A stretch of 64,000 bases of DNA from an uncultured Collinsella sp. (GTDB taxonomy: Bacteria; Actinomycetota; Coriobacteriia; Coriobacteriales; Coriobacteriaceae). The first letter of the stretch is position 1. Every line of letters begins with the position of its first letter. Where the stretch lies: positions 1-64,000 of the forward strand of contig CAUHHV010000008.1 in the NCBI GenBank assembly GCA_959606065.1. The letters run 5' to 3'. Below, piece after piece: positions 40,533 through 49,600 of the stretch. A model generated the notes under the pieces. It was not told where the DNA came from, searched no databases, and worked only from the letters and a program-made list of their open reading frames with translations. Made by a program: the position numbers and the translations under genes.

Positions 40533-41615
40533 CTATCGCACGAAATACCAGGGGCTTTCCTGCACGGTGGGCTCCAGCACGATGCCGGTGCGCTCCTTAA
40601 ACAGATCCATGTCCTGCGTTTTCTCCGTCCACCACGCGTTGGGCTTAAAGGTCATGCTCTCAGCGACATGACCGACAAATACACTGTTGCGCAGCTTGGA
40701 GAAGTCGGTGTTCATAATCAGGATGGACATGAGCACCAGCACAATACCCAGGACCTTGATCGCGCCGGCGGACTCGGCATAGACACCAATGCCCACCAGT
40801 ACGGTGACGACCGTCTCAAAAGACATTACGACGGGAACTTTCGATGTCTCGAGCCCCATGGACAGACCCTGCATATATAAGATGTAAGCCACGGCTGTGG
40901 GGATGAGTCCAAAGCCAAGGAACAGCAGCAGCAGCTGTGGCGACATTGCCGCGGCGACATCCGGCCACGGAGCCGCGATAGCCGCCATAACCGCACCGCC
41001 AAAAACAAGGCCCCAAAACGTGACAGCCAGCGGGTGGACCGTCTTGGTTGCTATCCGGCTAAACACCGCGAGCGACGCCCCACAAAAGCCTGCAATCACG
41101 CCCGACGTGACGCCCCAAACCGAAAAATGGAAACCGGAAAGGTCGCCATTAGTTACTGCAAGTACACAGCCACCTATGTTAAAAGCGATGGCAACGAGCT
41201 TGTTGGGGGTCACGTCCTCGCGATAAAGCACGCGGCCGAGCACGACACCAAACACCGGCGAGGTATAGAGCAGCACCGAGGCCGTGGACATGCCCACCTC
41301 GCCCATACACTCGTAATAGCAAGTGTTGGCGGCGGCCAAACCGACGATACCGACAAGCGCGCAGGAAACAAGCTCTTTAGGGCTTGCCTTGAACAGGGCC
41401 AGCGGACCCTGAGCCACGGTAGACCCCTCACCCGAACGGCAGCCCATAAACATCAGGACCGGCGCCAAGATAAGCGCTCCGACCAACAAGCGAAAGGCAG
41501 CCATACTCTGGGACGTAACGCCCATGGCCGAGATGCCGTTTACAAAGATTCCGATGCTGCCCCACATAAGCGCGGCGATCAGCACCAGCACATAGCCCAG
41601 ATTGCTTTTCTTCAA
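40533..41615 (-). CDS. EamA/DMT-family transporter
   Basis: A 360-residue ten-helix transporter. The first EamA half begins LGYVLVLIAALMWGSIGIFV; the second begins about SVWGVTSGVIAGFCGASLA. I chose the TTG at 41613-41615 because GAGGAGG lies five bases before it and the helix starts soon after; a GTG at 41651 is possible but lies inside the operator. The promoter has two ATAACGT boxes like the second PTS operon, so it may export a product of that pathway, such as the freed amine (inference). The polar C-terminus is about 55 residues. Confidence 0.85.
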   Translation of the reverse strand: MKKSNLGYVLVLIAALMWGSIGIFVNGISAMGVTSQSMAAFRLLVGALILAPVLMFMGCRSGEGSTVAQGPLALFKASPKELVSCALVGIVGLAAANTCYYECMGEVGMSTASVLLYTSPVFGVVLGRVLYREDVTPNKLVAIAFNIGGCVLAVTNGDLSGFHFSVWGVTSGVIAGFCGASLAVFSRIATKTVHPLAVTFWGLVFGGAVMAAIAAPWPDVAAAMSPQLLLLFLGFGLIPTAVAYILYMQGLSMGLETSKVPVVMSFETVVTVLVGIGVYAESAGAIKVLGIVLVLMSILIMNTDFSKLRNSVFVGHVAESMTFKPNAWWTEKTQDMDLFKERTGIVLEPTVQESPWYFVR

Positions 41616-41652
41616 CGCAGCCTCCTCGGTATTGTTTCCAATATGTTTCACA

Positions 41653-41674
41653 CTACGTTATAGTCGTTATATAC
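41653..41674 (-). promoter_or_regulatory. Tandem ATAACGT boxes before the EamA gene
   Basis: Minus strand TATATAACGAC and TATAACGTAG lie 10 bp apart, the same spacing as at 40376. Confidence 0.6.
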
Positions 41675-41740
41675 ATTTTTCAAGGCACAAATCGGCAAAC
41701 GGGAAATCTCTAGACAAAGGGAGTGTCCCGCCAGCCACGG

Positions 41741-41909
41741 TATCGTCGATGTTTTGGCAATGTCAGCGAAAACCCGCCAGAGCGAGCAAGGTGCCTTGAA
41801 GTGAGGCGGCATTGACCTTCTGGTCATGCCGCCGAAGCTGAAAGGCAGATTGCCGCTCTGGCGGGTTTGCAGCGTCGGCCGGTTACGGCGTTTGGTAAAA
41901 CGCCGTAAC
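41741..41909 (-). repeat. Structured 3'-UTR element family A, copy 3
   Basis: Best-preserved copy, directly after the SIS stop TAG, whose G starts the terminal hairpin (41882-41909, GTTACGGCG / CGCCGTAAC). Compared with copy 1 the upper stem is changed on both sides (CGG/CCG to GCG/CGC) while the loop TTTGGTAAAA is unchanged. Long-range stem of 12 perfect pairs: 41854-41865 with 41773-41784. Inner hairpin GCGGCATTGACC / GGTCATGCCGC. Confidence 0.8.
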
Positions 41910-42901
41910 TAATAATCAAGCTTCCACATGTAGCGGCGCGTCATGTAGTCCTTGTGGGTAACAGCAGAGAGAGCGCGCATGTACACGTTGTTGAGAATCG
42001 GGGCAAAGATCAGGTGGTTGAAGTACTCGCTCACGCTGTCCTTGATGTCGTTGAGGCCGAGCTCCTTGGCGTCGAGCTGATAGACGCGCTCGCCACCGTA
42101 CTGGTTGACGAAGCGGATGCCGCGCTCGTCATTGCAGCGGCTGCGGCCGACGCTGATGAGCTGGAACAGCGAGGTGCGCTTGTCCAGAATCTCGAAGGGG
42201 CCGTGGAAGAAGTCGCAGGTGTTGATGGTGCAGGAGTCGATCTGCAGCATCTCCTGCACGTTGCAGATGCTAAAGACGTAGGCGGCACCAAAGAGCGGGC
42301 CCTGGGCCATGACGTTGATGCAGGGCTTGTCGGCGTTCTGCTCGGCCCACTTAGCAGCGAGCGGACGGGTGTACTCGACGGCCTTGCGATAGATGGGGTC
42401 GACCAAGTCGAACGCGGCCATAGCGGTCTCGTACTCGGCATAGCCCTCGGTCTGCTGCGTGAGCTCCATGGCGATCATGGTCACGACGGCGGAGTTGGTG
42501 CGGCCCATGCAAGACTCGTCAACGGCCAAGCTGTCGTACTGAATCTTGTAGTCGCAGACCTCGGTGAGGCCGGACTCGTCAACATAGATGGCGATGGTGC
42601 TGGCGCCGTGGTCCTTGGCGACCTGAGCGGCGACGATGGTCTCCTTGGTGCCGCGCATGGACACGACAACGGCCAGGGTGTTCTCGTTGACGTAGGCCGG
42701 GGTGGCGTGCACAAACTCGTTGCTGGTGTAGCTGGAGCTCACGACCTGCGTGGCCTCGTGCTCCATAAAGTACTGGGCAGGATAGTTACCACCGTTAGAT
42801 CCGCCGGCGCCAATCCACACGACGCGCTTGATGCCGCCCTTGTCTGCCTTGTCAGCCAAAACCTGGGAGACGACATCCTTAACCCGTTCCTGAGTAGTCA
42901 T
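41909..42901 (-). CDS. SIS-domain deglycase, FrlB-like, Asp variant
   Basis: A 330-residue two-SIS protein with GAGGSNGGN at about 32, GTKETIVAA, GPLFGAAYVFS, and C-terminal RRYMWKLDY. Where the other five SIS proteins here have EFFHG or EYFHG, this one has CDFFHGPFE, with Asp for Glu. ATG 42899-42901. It is divergent from a GntR gene, and CATACA-type operators lie before both genes. No PTS gene adjacent. Confidence 0.87.
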   Translation of the reverse strand: MTTQERVKDVVSQVLADKADKGGIKRVVWIGAGGSNGGNYPAQYFMEHEATQVVSSSYTSNEFVHATPAYVNENTLAVVVSMRGTKETIVAAQVAKDHGASTIAIYVDESGLTEVCDYKIQYDSLAVDESCMGRTNSAVVTMIAMELTQQTEGYAEYETAMAAFDLVDPIYRKAVEYTRPLAAKWAEQNADKPCINVMAQGPLFGAAYVFSICNVQEMLQIDSCTINTCDFFHGPFEILDKRTSLFQLISVGRSRCNDERGIRFVNQYGGERVYQLDAKELGLNDIKDSVSEYFNHLIFAPILNNVYMRALSAVTHKDYMTRRYMWKLDY

Positions 42902-42940
42902 CGTGCATCAGCCTTTCTTCTCGTTTGATGCTCTTGATGG

Positions 42941-42957
42941 CATACAAGTTACATACA
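42941..42957 (-). promoter_or_regulatory. CATACA(A/G)GTTA operator, SIS side
   Basis: CATACAAGTTACATACA, 40 bp before the SIS start. 15 of 17 bases match the site at 43080-43096. A related TTGTATGC lies near 42980. Confidence 0.65.
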
Positions 42958-43079
42958 TGTTTTGGTTATGTCGACTAGTTGTATGCTATATTTGTCTTAG
43001 ATATTTTGCTGGTAAAGTTTTCGGCAGTCCATTATCAGCGGTTTTGTTGTCATGTTGGATACATGCTTGGTTCAGTAAG

Positions 43080-43096
43080 CATACAGGTTAGATACA
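43080..43096 (+). promoter_or_regulatory. CATACA(A/G)GTTA operator, GntR side
   Basis: CATACAGGTTAGATACA, 10 bp before the GntR start. Its position suggests autorepression. Confidence 0.65.
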
Positions 43097-43106
43097 GGTT
43101 GTTCGC

Positions 43107-43829
43107 ATGAGCACTTCGTCGAAAAAGAACTTGGCCCAATACGAGCGTCTGGCGGGTACGCTGCGTGACCGCATCGCCGCCGGCACCTACGCCCGCGGAG
43201 ATAAACTGCCGTCCGAGATGGAACTCATGGACGAATCGGGCCTGTCGCGCAGCACCGTGCGCCATGCCCTTAAGGTGCTTGTTGACGAGGGCCTGATTCG
43301 AACCGAGCGCGGGCGCGGCGCCTTTGTGGCCGACACACCGGCGCTCCACGAGAACAACCTGGTGTTTTCGAGCTATACCAAGCAGGTCGAAGGCCAGGGT
43401 ATGAAGCCCACCACGCGCACGGTGGACTCGGGCTTTGCCAAAGCAATGGGCAGCGTGGCCAAGTTCTTTGACGCCAGCGTGGGCAGCAAGCTTGTCAAAC
43501 TTGTCCGCCTGCGTTACCTGGACGATGCGCCACTGTGCCTGGAGACCACCTATTTGCCGCCAAGCTTTGGGTCGCTCATCGATCGCGATATCAACGGTTC
43601 GCTCTACGCCACGCTGCGCCAGGAGTTCCATCGCGCGCCGGCGCAGGGGCATAAGACCTTTGAGGTGTGCTATGCGTCGCAAAACGAGGCATTTTTGCTC
43701 AACGTCGAGCGCGGGCAGGCGCTGATCCTGATCACCGACTACGTCTACGACACCGACGGCCGTCCGCTCCATGTCTCCAAGCGCATCCAACGCACCGACC
43801 GCGCCAAATACACCGAGCCCATCGGCTAA
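43107..43829 (+). CDS. GntR/HutC-family regulator (UTRA domain)
   Basis: A 240-residue regulator: winged helix 10-80 (LPSEMELMDESGLSRSTVRHA, wing GRGAFV) and UTRA domain (LETTYLPPSFGSLID, VYDTDGRPLHVSKRIQRTD). Divergent from the SIS gene at 41909 with CATACA-type sites at both promoters, so it almost certainly controls that gene and itself. Only forward-strand GntR gene in the window. Ribosome site is weak (AGGTT). Confidence 0.9.
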   Translation: MSTSSKKNLAQYERLAGTLRDRIAAGTYARGDKLPSEMELMDESGLSRSTVRHALKVLVDEGLIRTERGRGAFVADTPALHENNLVFSSYTKQVEGQGMKPTTRTVDSGFAKAMGSVAKFFDASVGSKLVKLVRLRYLDDAPLCLETTYLPPSFGSLIDRDINGSLYATLRQEFHRAPAQGHKTFEVCYASQNEAFLLNVERGQALILITDYVYDTDGRPLHVSKRIQRTDRAKYTEPIG

Positions 43830-43868
43830 CCACCACAAAGGGACAGGCACCTTCGTGGTGGTTTTAGG
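43829..43868. repeat. GGGACAG-type hairpin, copy 5
   Basis: AACCACCACAAAGG / CCTTCGTGGTGGTT arms around GACAGGCA. It lies between convergent genes and could end transcription from both sides. One mismatch, near-identical to 26172-26220. Confidence 0.75.
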
Positions 43869-44445
43869 CGGGAAGGTCGGGGAACCAGGTTGGTTTGGGC
43901 TGGTTGGGGGTGCGCTCGGCCAGGACCAGCTCCATCCAGCACATGTCGTACCAGCGGCCGAACTTTTGGGCACAGCGGTCGAAAGCACCCACCAAGCGAT
44001 ATCCCATATGGGCATGGAAGTCCTGGCTGTTGTGCGTTAGATACTCGTCGTCCTTGTCGTGCGGCACGGCGATGAGCGCGCACATGTTGGTGATGCCCAT
44101 CGCGATCAGGCACTGCTTGAGCGCATCGTGCAGCTTGCGGCCCAGCCCGCCGTGGCGCACGTCGCGTGCCAGGTAAATCGACGTCTCGACCGACCAGTCG
44201 TATGCCTCGCGGCTGTTGAGCGGACTCGCATAGGCATAGCCTACCGGACGCCCGTCCAGCTCCATCACCAGATACGGATAGCGCTTGAGCGTACGCTCGA
44301 TGCGCCCGGCGAACTCCTCAACGCTCGGCACCTCGTATTCGCAGGTAATCGCCGTCTGGCGCACATACGGCTCATAGATGGCAAGCAACGCCGGCGCGTC
44401 TTCGGGCGTCGCCAGGCGAATCGCCGGCTCGGACATCTCGGTCAT
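43864..44445 (-). CDS. GNAT acetyltransferase, phosphinothricin-acetyltransferase-like
   Basis: A 193-residue cytosolic N-acetyltransferase. It opens IRLATPEDAPALLAIYEPYV, has the acceptor-side ITCEYEVP, the acetyl-CoA loop VRHGGLGRKLHDAL (about 105-118), and the PAT-like NSQDFHAHMGYRLVG. Substrate unknown; relatives acetylate phosphinothricin or methionine sulfone. ATG 44443-44445 with AAGGG upstream; ATG 44436 is possible. Convergent with the GntR gene. Confidence 0.87.
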   Translation of the reverse strand: MTEMSEPAIRLATPEDAPALLAIYEPYVRQTAITCEYEVPSVEEFAGRIERTLKRYPYLVMELDGRPVGYAYASPLNSREAYDWSVETSIYLARDVRHGGLGRKLHDALKQCLIAMGITNMCALIAVPHDKDDEYLTHNSQDFHAHMGYRLVGAFDRCAQKFGRWYDMCWMELVLAERTPNQPKPTWFPDLPA

Positions 44446-44461
44446 ACAACCCTTCTCTCTC

Positions 44462-44504
44462 AAAAACAAAGGCCGCCTTGCGCCAAACCCAGCGCAAGGC
44501 GGCC
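44462..44504 (-). terminator. Terminator of the threonine aldolase gene
   Basis: Minus-strand 13-bp arms GGCCGCCTTGCGC / GCGCAAGGCGGCC followed by TTTGTTTTTG. Confidence 0.9.
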
Positions 44505-44522
44505 CCTCGTCATTACATCAGG

Positions 44523-45548
44523 CTACAGGACAGCCGCCAGCGCGTCGATGTCCTCCTGCGTCGTGGCCCAGCTGGTGCAAAAGCGCACCACCGTGTGGGT
44601 ATCGTCGTACTTTTCCCAGTACTCGATCGCCGCATGCTCGCGAATGCGGGCCATGTCCTCGTTGGGCAGAATCACGAACTGCTGGTTTGTGGGCGTCTCC
44701 AAAAAGAACTGGTAGCCGCGCTCGTGCAGCACACGACGCAGCGCCTGGGCCGTCTGAATCGCCTGTCGACCAATCTCAAAATACAGGCCATCGGTAAAGA
44801 GCGCCTCAAACTGCACGCCCGTCAGGCGGCCCTTGGCCAACAGCGCGCCGTGCTGCTTAATACGCGGAATGGGATGCGCCGGAGCGTGCATGCCGCAGAA
44901 CACCACAGCCTCGCCGCAAAGCGCGCCGCACTTGGTGCCGCCGATGTAGAACACGTCGCACAGCTGCGCCAGCTCGGGCAGGGTAATGTCGCACTCATCG
45001 GCCGCCAGTGCATAGGCCAGACGAGCACCGTCCACAAACAGCGGAATCTCGCGCTTCTGGCACACCGCGTGAATCGCCGCGAGCTCGGCCTTGGAGTACA
45101 GCGTGCCGTACTCGGTCGATAGACTCACGTACACGGCGCCCGGGAACACCGTGTGCTCGTAGCTCTCGTTTTCGTAGAACACCTGGATATAGTTCTCGAG
45201 ATCCTCGGCGTGCATCTTGCCCTCGTAGCCGGGGATGGTGAGCACCTTGTGGCCGCCAAACTCGATGGCGCCCGCCTCGTGGCAAGCGACATGGCCGGTC
45301 TCGGCGGCAACGACGCCCTCGTAGGGCGCGAGCAGCATGTCAATCACCGTCGCGTTGGCCTGCGTGCCGCCCACCAGCAAGAACACGTCGGCATCGGGGG
45401 CCTGACAGGCCTCGCGAATCAGCTGCTTGGCACGCTCGGTGTGCGCATCGGTACCGTAGCCGGGCTGCGGCTCCATGTTGGTATCGACGAGCGCCTGCAG
45501 CACTGCCGGATGAGCACCGTGGGAATAGTCGTTGTTGAACGCGAGCAT
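44523..45548 (-). CDS. ltaE: Low-specificity L-threonine aldolase
   Basis: A 341-residue PLP enzyme cleaving L-threonine or L-allo-threonine to glycine and acetaldehyde. PLP lysine is Lys206 in GGTKCGALCGEA; the ring-stacking His86 lies in ETGHVACHE and the PLP-nitrogen Asp173 in FVDGARLAYA. N-terminus FNNDYSHGAHP is typical. Full length, cytosolic. GAGAGGAT precedes the start. Strong own terminator. Confidence 0.92.
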   Translation of the reverse strand: MLAFNNDYSHGAHPAVLQALVDTNMEPQPGYGTDAHTERAKQLIREACQAPDADVFLLVGGTQANATVIDMLLAPYEGVVAAETGHVACHEAGAIEFGGHKVLTIPGYEGKMHAEDLENYIQVFYENESYEHTVFPGAVYVSLSTEYGTLYSKAELAAIHAVCQKREIPLFVDGARLAYALAADECDITLPELAQLCDVFYIGGTKCGALCGEAVVFCGMHAPAHPIPRIKQHGALLAKGRLTGVQFEALFTDGLYFEIGRQAIQTAQALRRVLHERGYQFFLETPTNQQFVILPNEDMARIREHAAIEYWEKYDDTHTVVRFCTSWATTQEDIDALAAVL

Positions 45549-45593
45549 GGCAATCCTCTCTAGCCGGGCATGGGCCCGATGATTTAAACGCCG

Positions 45594-46457
45594 CTATTGT
45601 ACGCCGCCCGGATAGGCAATGCGCGCGGCAAGGCACTCAAGTGCCAGCACCAGGGCAAAGCCGCAGCTCACGTCAGTCAAAAAGTGCGCACCGATCACAA
45701 TGCGGCCAAAGGCGACGAGCGCCGCAACCGCAGCCGCCGTCCAAAAGACCACGCGACGGCGCGACGGCTTTTCCTTAAAGGCCGCCGCGGGAAGCCCGGC
45801 GAGCATAAGGCCGATCGCCGCGTGCGCCGTATGTCCGCTCGCAAACGACTTGAAGCCGTCCTTGATCACGCCGGCCGCAATATAGCTCCACTTGTCGGGG
45901 TTGCCAATCACCCACCACGGCTGAAAATTGAGCCCCGGCGTGACCTCGATCACGCGCATGCGCGGGCGCGACCACAGCGGCTTGACAACCACGTTGAGGA
46001 TGATGGCCTGAGCGACCCACACGGCAAGCACCATCAGCGCCCAGCGCGCGAGCTCGTCGGAGTCGGTGTCGCGTGTGAGGCGATAGACGACAAGGTTGGC
46101 AGCGATGACCAGCACAAACGTCAGCACCAACTGGACAGCGATGAGTTTGCCGCCAACCTTCAGGGACGAGACGATCTCGTAGCCGGCCAGGCCAACGTTG
46201 ACGAGGATGCCGAGCACGGCGAGCCATTTGCTCCCCCTGGAGTCGGGACGCACAGCGCGCACGAGCATAACGCCCGCGACGCTCGCCGTCAGCTCAAACG
46301 GCAGCTCGCCGGCGGCCTCGATAAAGCGGCCGTACATGCTGCCGATGTTGAACAGCGCGCTCGAGATCTGATAATCGAAGAAACTGCCCACGCCCAGACA
46401 AAGGCACAGGACGACCGCGATAATGGCGACATCTTTCTTATAGATATATCCGAACAT
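45594..46457 (-). CDS. PAP2-family membrane phosphatase
   Basis: A 287-residue protein with six or so membrane helices. The three phosphatase motifs are present: KPLWSRPR (about 160), SFASGHTAHA (about 206) and GRIVIGAHFLTDV (about 253). Relatives hydrolyse undecaprenyl pyrophosphate or phosphatidic acid at the outer membrane face. ATG 46455-46457 has GAAAGGAAAG upstream. No operon partner. Confidence 0.9.
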   Translation of the reverse strand: MFGYIYKKDVAIIAVVLCLCLGVGSFFDYQISSALFNIGSMYGRFIEAAGELPFELTASVAGVMLVRAVRPDSRGSKWLAVLGILVNVGLAGYEIVSSLKVGGKLIAVQLVLTFVLVIAANLVVYRLTRDTDSDELARWALMVLAVWVAQAIILNVVVKPLWSRPRMRVIEVTPGLNFQPWWVIGNPDKWSYIAAGVIKDGFKSFASGHTAHAAIGLMLAGLPAAAFKEKPSRRRVVFWTAAAVAALVAFGRIVIGAHFLTDVSCGFALVLALECLAARIAYPGGVQ

Positions 46458-46550
46458 GCTTTCCTTTCGATGGGGCTGGAATCAACCTGCAACGTGGCGG
46501 GACAAAGAGCCACTGATGTCTTTGTCCCATATATTCCCTTACTGGTTGAG

Positions 46551-46675
46551 CATAAGTGAGCGAAAACGTCCCATTTGTGGCAAGGTGACCCGAAGGAGGA
46601 GGGAAGCGTACTTGCGTACGCGACCGACGAGTGAGGGCCAGATTGCCCAAATGGGGTGTTTGCAGCGTCGACCCA
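46551..46675 (-). repeat. Structured 3'-UTR element family A, copy 4 (variant)
   Basis: Follows the mfd stop. The terminal hairpin is missing, but CGACGCTGCAAAC, the long-range stem (46645-46655 with 46570-46581, CCCATTTG/CAAATGGG), GGCAATCTG, CACCTTGCC and GTTTTCGCT are in the usual order. The single bulged base between the stem and the GGCAA/TTGCC extension is also kept. The inner hairpin is replaced by GCGTAC-ttgc-GTACGC. Confidence 0.72.
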
Positions 46676-49600
46676 TTAGTCGTCATCGCTGACGCCCAGC
46701 TGCTGCAGCAGCATGAGCGCCGCGGCCACGGGGCCGGTGCCGTCGTTGGCGTCGAGACCGCGACCCAGGCCGCTGCCCGCACCGGCGCCCGCCTTGTAGG
46801 GCACCGACAGCTTGCGGCTCTTGGGGAAGTTCACCGCACCGTAGCGGGTCTTGAGCTCAAAGGCCGCCTTCTTGGGCACGTCGACACCCAAAAAAGTGAT
46901 GCGTCCGCCGCTGAGCGTGACGCTCTCGAGCCCCAGGCGCTCGCCGCGAATGCGGATGCGCGCGCGGTTGAACAGGTTGAGCCCCGCCAACGGCAGCTCA
47001 CCGTGCGCGGCCTCGGTCTCTTCCTGTACCTCGTCGATGCTCTCCAGGTCCTCGGCCGCCGCGAGCTTGCGGTACACGAGCACGCGCTGGTCCACCGCCG
47101 GCAGGTACTCCTCGGACAAGAAGTAATCGGCCGGCAGGTTAATGCCCACGCTCGCCGCCTCCACGCCGGCGTCGTCATCGCCGCGCGCCTCGGCCACGGC
47201 CTGGCCCAACATCTGCGTAAACAGATCAAAGCCCACGCTCGACAGGTTGCCGTGCTGCTCAGCGCCCATCAGCGAACCGGCGCCGCGAATCTCCAGGTCG
47301 CGCATGGCGATACGCATGCCGCTGCCCAGGTCCTGGAACTCGGAAAGTGCAGTCAGGCGCGCCGTGGCCTCCTCGGTGAGCGGCAGCTCGCCCGGGAACA
47401 TAAAGTACACGTAGGCCTGCGTGGCCGAGCGACCCACACGGCCCTTGAGCTGGTAGAGCTGTGCCAGACCCAGGCGCTGCGAGTCCTCGATGATGAGCGT
47501 GTTGGCGGTCGCGTTGTCGATGCCGCTCTCCACGATGGTCGTGGCGATGAGCACATCGATCTTTTTGGTCGCGAACTCGATCATCACGTCCTCGACCTCG
47601 CGCGGGCTCATCTTGCCGTGCGCCACGCCCACGCGCGCCTCGGGCGCGGCCTCGTGCACGCGTGCCACAGCGTCATCGATGGTCTTGACGCGGTTGGACA
47701 CGTAGTACACCTGTCCGCCGCGACCCACCTCCAGGCGAATCGCCGCGCTCACCACGTCGGGGTCGTACTCCCCCACGTGCACGATCACGGGGCGGCGCCC
47801 AGTCGGCGGCGTGGTGATCAGGCTCATATCGCGCACGCCGCTCGTGGCCATCTGCATGGTACGCGGGATGGGCGTGGCCGAAAGCGTGAGCACGTCAATC
47901 TGCTCGCGCAGGTTCTTGAGCTGCTCCTTGTGCTGCACGCCAAAGCGCTGCTCCTCGTCAATGATCACCAGGCCCAGGTTCTTGGGGTTCACATCGGCCG
48001 AAAGCAGGCGATGCGTGCCGATGAGCACATCAATCGTGCCCTCGGCAAACGCCTTGAGTGCGCGCTTTTGCTGCGCCGGCGTGCGAAAGCGGCTGAGCAC
48101 CTCGACCTCAAGGCCAAACGGGGCAAAGCGTTCAAAGAACGTCTCGTAGTGCTGCTGGGCCAGAATGGTCGTGGGGCAGAGCACCATGACCTGGCGACCG
48201 GAGTCCACGCACTTAAACGCCGCGCGCAGGGCGACCTCGGTCTTGCCAAAGCCCACGTCTCCGCACAGCAGGCGGTCCATGGGCTTGGGCGCCTCCATAT
48301 CGGCCTTAATATCGGCGATGGCCTCCAGCTGATCGCGCGTCTCGTCGTAGGGGAAGCTCTGCTCCATCTCGATCTGCTCGGGCGTGTCGGGCGGGCAAGC
48401 GATACCGGTAATCGAAGAGCGGCGCGTATACAGATCGACCAGGTCAAACGCCAGCTTTTTGGCGTTCTTGCGCGCCTTGTTGGTGGCACGCGTCCAGTCG
48501 GCGGTGTTGAGCCTGGTCAGGCGCGGCTTGTCACCGTCGGGACCAACGTAGCGCGTAATGCGGTCAACCTGCTCCAGCGGCACGTAGAGCTTGTCGCCGT
48601 CGGCATATTCCAGCAAAAAGTAGTCGCGCTCCTTGCCGCCCACTTCCTGGCGCGCGATCTCGCTAAAGAGCGCGATGCCGTGAGTGGCGTGCACCACGTA
48701 GTCGCCCGGCTTAAACGGGAACGTGATCTGCGTAATGTCCACCTTGCGGCGGCTGCGCGCGCGGTTGGCGTCCATGCGGGCGTTGAGGTCGGCGATTGAG
48801 AACACGGCCAGGTTGGCATCGGGCACCACCACGCCCTGCGGCAAGGCGGCATCGACAAAGGTCACGCGTCCGCGCGAGATGGTGGGCACGGCGGCGCCGG
48901 CGGCAGCCTGGGCGGCACCTGCCTCGAGCGAGCGGGCGTTGAGCGCGTCGGCCTTGCGTTCGCGAATTGCAGCATGAGCATCCTGGCGGACAGCACGATC
49001 GGCAGAATCCGCCGCCGCCACGCGCACACGGTCGCCAATAGCGCCCGCGTTTTCGGGCGCGGCCGTCAGCGACTCCTCAAAGGTAATACCCTCATCGCCA
49101 AAGGTGAGCTCCATCGACTCGCGCGCACCGCGGTCGGGGATGGCAAACACGCAGGCATAGCGCTTGCCCACGACCTCCTGGATGCGCGTCATAAAGCGAT
49201 TGTCCGAGCCCGCGATGGCCGGCTGCTCAATCTTGAGCTCTGCCGTCACCGCACCGCCGGCACGAATCAAGCTCACGTAGTTAAGGCGCTGCTGGGCACC
49301 AAAGTCGAGTTGCTGGGCACGCACGTACAGGCCGTCCAGACGGTCGACCCCCGCCTCGCCGGCACGCGCCTCGATATCCTCGTAGGCGCGCAGGCAGTCG
49401 TCGAACAGCGAGCGCGGCTCGGACAGCACCACGAGCGCCTTGCCGCTCACATGCGACAGCGGGCTCACGGTCTGGCCGTACATCACCGGCAAAAAGCGAT
49501 CGAGCTCGGGCGTGACGATGCGCGCATCCACCATCTCGAGCAGCGCCGCCAGCTTACTGTCGTCCTGGCTGGCACGGTAGAGCGCCACGTGCATGTTGTG

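Noticed and set aside
46631..48799. Long open frame (722 codons) on the plus strand opposite mfd
   Set aside because: It is rich in His/Leu/Arg/Ala with no domain, as expected for the complement of a GC-rich gene; mfd on the other strand has full-length domain support.
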